DNA of 52,704 nucleotides, from the NCBI GenBank assembly GCA_944368815.1, contig CALVXD010000005.1, positions 1 through 52,704 of the forward strand. The letters are read 5' to 3'. Positions 49,647 through 52,704 of this stretch are shown here, one piece after another. The stretch is from an uncultured Bacilli bacterium. GTDB lineage: Bacteria > Bacillota_I > Bacilli_A > RF39 > UBA660. Position 1 is the first letter of the stretch. The number at the start of each line of letters is the position of its first letter. Position numbers and translations under genes: made by a program. The notes under the pieces are model-generated. The model was given only the letters and a program-made list of their open reading frames with translations, was not told the DNA's origin and ran no database searches.

Positions 49647-51588
49647 TTTTTTTACCTCTATTATTTTTCTTATATTCCCTAATATATTTTTTACATACTT
49701 CATCAGTATATTCAAATTCCTCATTATCAACAGTTAAATGAAAGATGTTATCATAAGCATAATCTTTAATTTTAGTTTTAAAGAATTTTCTTATAAATGT
49801 TTTTAATTCGGCAATTTCAGAGTACATAAATCCTTTCATACCATTAAAATACACATAATTTGATACACGCATTATCAAATTTAAAACTGTAATTGTATTG
49901 CTATCATATTTATCTATCAAAGTACCAGCTTTGATAATAGGAATACCTTCAAATTCATTATCATACAAATATATATCTTTAATAAATTGTTTATACTGAT
50001 CTTGTAAATCAACAGCAACACAATCTGTAATAGTGGAACGTTCTTGTATAAATTGAATAGCCTCATCCATCATTTCCTTATCTAAAGAATTCCATAAAAT
50101 ACCAACACATGGTATTTCTATTGATGGTAATTTTTCTTTATCAATAACTTCAGCTTCTGTAAGTTCATTAATAATTGATAATACTTCATCCAATTTTCTA
50201 AACTTTTTAACATTTTTAGCATTCAATAATAAATTTATTAAATCATTTGTAATTCCTTGGATTTCATCTTTAAATTCATCTTTTTCTAAAACATTACCTT
50301 TATAATCTCTCATAAAGTTTCTTAATATATGCACCAAACTATTATAAAGAATCTTTTCAGCAGCATCTTTGTAATCTGGGCCTTGAGATAGCACTTCATT
50401 ATAAGCATTTTCTCCCCATTTTTTTAAGGTAAATAATCTTGGTGAAATTTTATTACCAGTTAAAGAAACTGATTTTCTTTTAACATAATGATAAAAAGGA
50501 ATAGGTACTAAAGCAAAAGTCTTTTCAGCCATACATAATCTAAAAATGTAATCTGAGTCTTCTTTAAAACAATTCTTATCAAATCTAATATCTTTTATTG
50601 ATGATAATTTATATAGTTTATCCCAAGCAGGAATTAAAATAATAGCATCAGAATAAGAATTTATAAGATTTAACTTACCATTTACAAATTTAACACCTTT
50701 TTGTTCACAACTAACATCTTTTACATCACCGTTCTTCATGTGAATATAAAAACTACTTTCACAAACATCAGCATTTGTTTGTTTAATTGCCTTTAATAAT
50801 GTTTCTAACATTGAATTATCAACATAATCATCTGAATCAAAGAAACATATATATTCACCAGTAGCAAGTTCCATTCCTCTATTTCTAGTTTCTGCAAGTC
50901 CACAATTTTCTTGATGGACTATTTTAATTCTTTTATCTTTTTCTGCTAACAAATTACACATTTGTAATGATTCATCTGTAGAGCCATCATCTATTAATAT
51001 AATTTCTAAATTTCTATATGTTTGGTTAGTGATACTATTTACACATCTAGTTAAATAATTAGCTGTATTGTAAATAGGAACAACAACTGTAATTTTTGTA
51101 TCATTTTTTAAATTATAATTAATATATTCCTTTAATTGATTTTCCCAATCTTCATCAAAATTAATTTCTAAATGATAATTTGAATCTTCATATTCTGATG
51201 ATATAATACTAGCTCTGTGTTTTTTTAATAATTCTATTTCATTTTCAGCAATTTCCTTACTATTTGAATTAATTTTAATTAATAAATCACAACAATCAAA
51301 TACATAAGAATCTTCAAGTAATGAATAATCTAAAACTATGACATCATTTTCATTTATGTCGTCCAATATAGAGCTTAATTTTTCATCAATTTCATTTCTA
51401 ATTTTCAAAATCAATGAATTTTTCATTTGACAATTATTTTTATTGTTTTCATCTGCAAGAATATGTTGCTTTAAAATATCATCAAACATTTTATCAACAT
51501 CTACATACTTAAATGAATAATTTTCAATTAAATATTTGGAAAGTTTTAATTTTCCATCTTTACTGTTTCCAGTTATACCTATTATCAT
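49633..51588 (-). CDS. Kinase-like domain fused to GT2 glycosyltransferase
   Basis: 651 aa in three parts. Residues 1-160: a P-loop-like domain starting MIIGITGNSKDGKLKLSKYL, like dephospho-CoA or nucleotide kinases, but the loop G-N-S-K-D-G-K-L lacks the final S/T. Residues 166-380: GT-A family 2 domain with ITVVVPIYNTANYLTRCV, LIDDGSTDES, GLAETRNRG and the metal motif DSDD (251-254). Residues 470-650: an alpha/beta domain (VGILWNSLDKEMMDEAIQFI, DCVAVDLQDQYKQFIKDIY) that I do not recognise. SD GGGGGA. First gene of an operon with the phosphotransferase and decayed radical SAM gene. Confidence 0.85.
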   Translation of the reverse strand: MIIGITGNSKDGKLKLSKYLIENYSFKYVDVDKMFDDILKQHILADENNKNNCQMKNSLILKIRNEIDEKLSSILDDINENDVIVLDYSLLEDSYVFDCCDLLIKINSNSKEIAENEIELLKKHRASIISSEYEDSNYHLEINFDEDWENQLKEYINYNLKNDTKITVVVPIYNTANYLTRCVNSITNQTYRNLEIILIDDGSTDESLQMCNLLAEKDKRIKIVHQENCGLAETRNRGMELATGEYICFFDSDDYVDNSMLETLLKAIKQTNADVCESSFYIHMKNGDVKDVSCEQKGVKFVNGKLNLINSYSDAIILIPAWDKLYKLSSIKDIRFDKNCFKEDSDYIFRLCMAEKTFALVPIPFYHYVKRKSVSLTGNKISPRLFTLKKWGENAYNEVLSQGPDYKDAAEKILYNSLVHILRNFMRDYKGNVLEKDEFKDEIQGITNDLINLLLNAKNVKKFRKLDEVLSIINELTEAEVIDKEKLPSIEIPCVGILWNSLDKEMMDEAIQFIQERSTITDCVAVDLQDQYKQFIKDIYLYDNEFEGIPIIKAGTLIDKYDSNTITVLNLIMRVSNYVYFNGMKGFMYSEIAELKTFIRKFFKTKIKDYAYDNIFHLTVDNEEFEYTDEVCKKYIREYKKNNRGKKNDGK

Positions 51589-51617
51589 AAATAATCCCCC
51601 AAAAAAAATTAACTTCT

Positions 51618-51649
51618 ATGTTACCATAATTTGACAAAAAAGTCAAATT
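51618..51649 (-). promoter_or_regulatory. Promoter and dyad upstream of the glycosyltransferase operon
   Basis: Minus-strand -35 TTGACT (51641-51646), 17-bp spacer, extended -10 TGGTAACAT (hexamer 51618-51623). A perfect dyad AATTTGAC-6-GTCAAATT (51628-51635, 51642-51649) covers the -35 and spacer, as an operator would. Confidence 0.7.
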
Positions 51650-51789
51650 ATTAATGCATTAAATAATTATACAAGTTCTCATATTAAACATGAGGTTTAT
51701 ATACAAAATAATTATAATGATGTTATAAAAAAAATTTAATGATATATATAATTTAAATTTAGATAAAAAATATAAAACTTTATTTGAAA

Positions 51790-51861
51790 TTTAAAAAAAT
51801 TAAAAATCAAGTAAAATTGATTTGGATACACAACGTTAAAAAAACGGTCAAATCACTATAA
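51790..51861 (+). pseudogene. Possible glycosyltransferase-like remnant
   Basis: In the 609-bp gap 51589-52197, a short plus-strand frame reads FKKIKNQVKLIWIHNVKKTV then KSL and a stop. The K-x-I-W-I-H-N element resembles a strand in some family 4 glycosyltransferases. Another frame just upstream reads FNDIYNLNLDKKYKTLFEI. No start or SD. Weak evidence. Confidence 0.3.
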
Positions 51862-51904
51862 ATAAAGGAATTGCTCATTTTTAACTCAAAATATCACCTA
51901 GGCC

Positions 51905-52190
51905 AAAACAAAAAGGCCATGAAGCCTTATAAACAAACAAAATGAGACGCTAACGCGTCTCTTCAGGGGGATTTGGCGCATGTTAATTTTCTAGCATATT
52001 TTGCATTATTATTGTTTTGTCATTTGCCAAATTTGTCGCAAAACGCCCTATTTTACCTATCTTGTTCTATGCCAGTGTTCCCAATTTGTTCCTGAGGAAT
52101 TTATCAAAACGCCAATTCGTTCCCGAAAGCTAAGCGTATCAAGGATTTTTAATTTGTTTTTGGCGTTTTGGCGCACCTTCAGGAGCATTG
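51905..52190 (-). ncRNA. Candidate structured noncoding RNA or foreign repeat block
   Basis: A block clearly richer in G and C than its surroundings. On the minus strand it begins near GCTCCTGAAGGTGCGCCAAA and ends near ATGCGCCAAATC, CCCTGAAG, so TGCGCCAAA and CCTGAAG occur at both ends. Inside are repeats of GGCGTTTTG and GGAACRAATTGG. Two terminator-like hairpins follow: GAGACGC/GCGTCTC (51944-51961) with a T-rich tail and AAGGC/GCCTT (51912-51927) with five T. No known RNA family is recognised. It could also be a mobile-element end. Confidence 0.45.
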
Positions 52191-52197
52191 CATTTAA

Positions 52198-52596
52198 TTA
52201 AAATATAGAATTATTTTTAATTAATAGTTTTACTTCTAATATACATAAAATTATATATACACAAACAAAAATTCCTGACACCCAATAAATATTAGTAATA
52301 AATTTACTAATAAGCAATATTAAACCAGTCAATACAGAAAAATTGATTAGAAATCCTAGGCTACCTTTCCAATAATCACCTTTTTTACTAACATACCATG
52401 TTCCAGTCAAAATATATGCCAGAGCTATTAAAACTCCTCCAAAAAGCCAATCTACTAATTCTGCAGTTCCTGATTCAAATAAATTAGAAAAAGGATTAGG
52501 TAACAAAAATTGTCTTATAAAATAACTTATCCCTGCTACTAACGTGTACGAACTTTCTTTCTTGTATTTTTTGTATTTTTTATATCTTTTTGCCAT
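52198..52596 (-). CDS. Small membrane protein of unknown function
   Basis: 132 aa. A very basic aromatic N-terminus (AKRYKKYKKYKKESSY) precedes an amphipathic segment and three to four membrane helices (WLFGGVLIALAYILTGTWYV, FSVLTGLILLISKFI, GIFVCVYIILCILEV). No family recognised. Strong SD GAGGAGG and own promoter. It lies upstream of, and may be read together with, the structured block. Confidence 0.75.
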   Translation of the reverse strand: MAKRYKKYKKYKKESSYTLVAGISYFIRQFLLPNPFSNLFESGTAELVDWLFGGVLIALAYILTGTWYVSKKGDYWKGSLGFLINFSVLTGLILLISKFITNIYWVSGIFVCVYIILCILEVKLLIKNNSIF

Positions 52597-52627
52597 ATTA
52601 CATCCTCCTCAATAATTTTTAATATTT

Positions 52628-52657
52628 ATTATATCATAAGGCAGACTATGTCCGCAA
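52628..52657 (-). promoter_or_regulatory. Promoter of the small membrane protein gene
   Basis: Minus-strand -35 TTGCGG (52652-52657), 18-bp spacer, extended -10 TGATATAAT (hexamer 52628-52633). A GCGGAC/GTCTGC dyad (about 52641-52655) spans the spacer. Confidence 0.65.
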
Positions 52658-52663
52658 CCTAAC

Positions 52664-52704
52664 AAGAAAAAAAACAAAAAAAGCAAACCTCCACTTGAAA
52701 TAGT
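52664..52704 (-). terminator. Partial terminator at the right edge
   Basis: On the minus strand GTGGAGGTTTGC is followed by a 25-nt T-rich run. This looks like the 3' arm and U-run of a terminator whose 5' arm lies beyond the window, ending an upstream unseen gene. Confidence 0.4.

Noticed and set aside
52001..52201. 66-codon plus-strand frame in the GC-richer block
   Set aside because: Looks somewhat protein-like, but has no SD, spans the repeats, and the structural signals point to the minus strand. Kept only as part of the candidate RNA/mobile block.

Overview
The window is a low-GC (visibly about 27 percent GC), gene-dense stretch of a Bacilli chromosome. The gene content and order match Bacillus-type synteny blocks: tkt-sirA-yneF, secDF-comN-spoVB, ybeY-dgkA-cdd-era-yqzL-recO, infC-rpmI-rplT, spoVID-ysxE and DUF177-rpmF. 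Glycyl-tRNA synthetase is the single-chain type. Low GC, short spacers and trimmed proteins (AddB, YqzL) suggest an uncultivated gut-type lineage near Erysipelotrichia/RF39/Mollicutes relatives; that placement is inference. TGA acts as a stop here (ends of potC, comEC, the Panacea antitoxin and merR), so the standard bacterial code applies. Nearly all genes lie on the minus strand; only the SpoVB-like flippase, a small membrane ORF and a MerR regulator are on plus. No tRNA, rRNA, CRISPR array or intact insertion sequence was seen. Layout from left to right: 1-3700 is an agmatine deiminase operon (aguB-aguD-aguA) and 3699-7420 a potABCD polyamine importer, so the left end handles agmatine and putrescine. 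7493-12182 holds yneF, a SirA-like gene, tkt, an AI-2E family permease, rpmF and DUF177. 12441-16072 is a DNA-uptake operon comEA-comEC whose last gene encodes a PDDEXK nuclease (YhcG type), preceded by a possibly bistable leader RNA. 16289-20892 is secDF, comN, a coiled-coil protein and the flippase. 20889-26996 runs from vanZ to glyS with ybeY, dgkA, cdd, era, yqzL, recO, a PAP2-like gene and an unknown gene, with an unusually short T-box in front of glyS. 27094-28385 is infC-rpmI-rplT with an L20-type leader, an AUC start for infC and a histone-like tail on L20. 28829-30476 is a spoVID-ysxE-like pair. 30516-37413 is one transcription unit: MqsR-like toxin, MqsA/Panacea antitoxin, addB, addA, with the antitoxin stop overlapping the addB start. 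37489-40292 carries a YnbB-type PLP enzyme and two poorly known proteins. 40395-42758 is a redox/electrophile module (flavodoxin-cyclophilin, CMD, cupin) facing a MerR regulator, with a textbook 19-bp-spacer MerR promoter. From 42781 to the right end the window is accessory: a PfkB kinase fused to tandem SIS domains, a Fic protein, two Nudix hydrolases, a decayed radical SAM gene, a choline/aminoglycoside-kinase-like gene, a kinase-like/glycosyltransferase fusion, gene remnants, and a GC-richer structured block ending in tandem terminators. The best candidates for undescribed biology are the toxin-antitoxin unit coupled to addBA, the PfkB-SIS fusion, the glycosyltransferase/phosphotransferase/radical SAM cassette, the comEA leader, the short glyS T-box and the possible noncoding RNA near 52 kb. 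Regulatory DNA is very compact: intrinsic terminators repeatedly contain the stop codon of the gene they end, and some run straight into the next promoter's -35 box.
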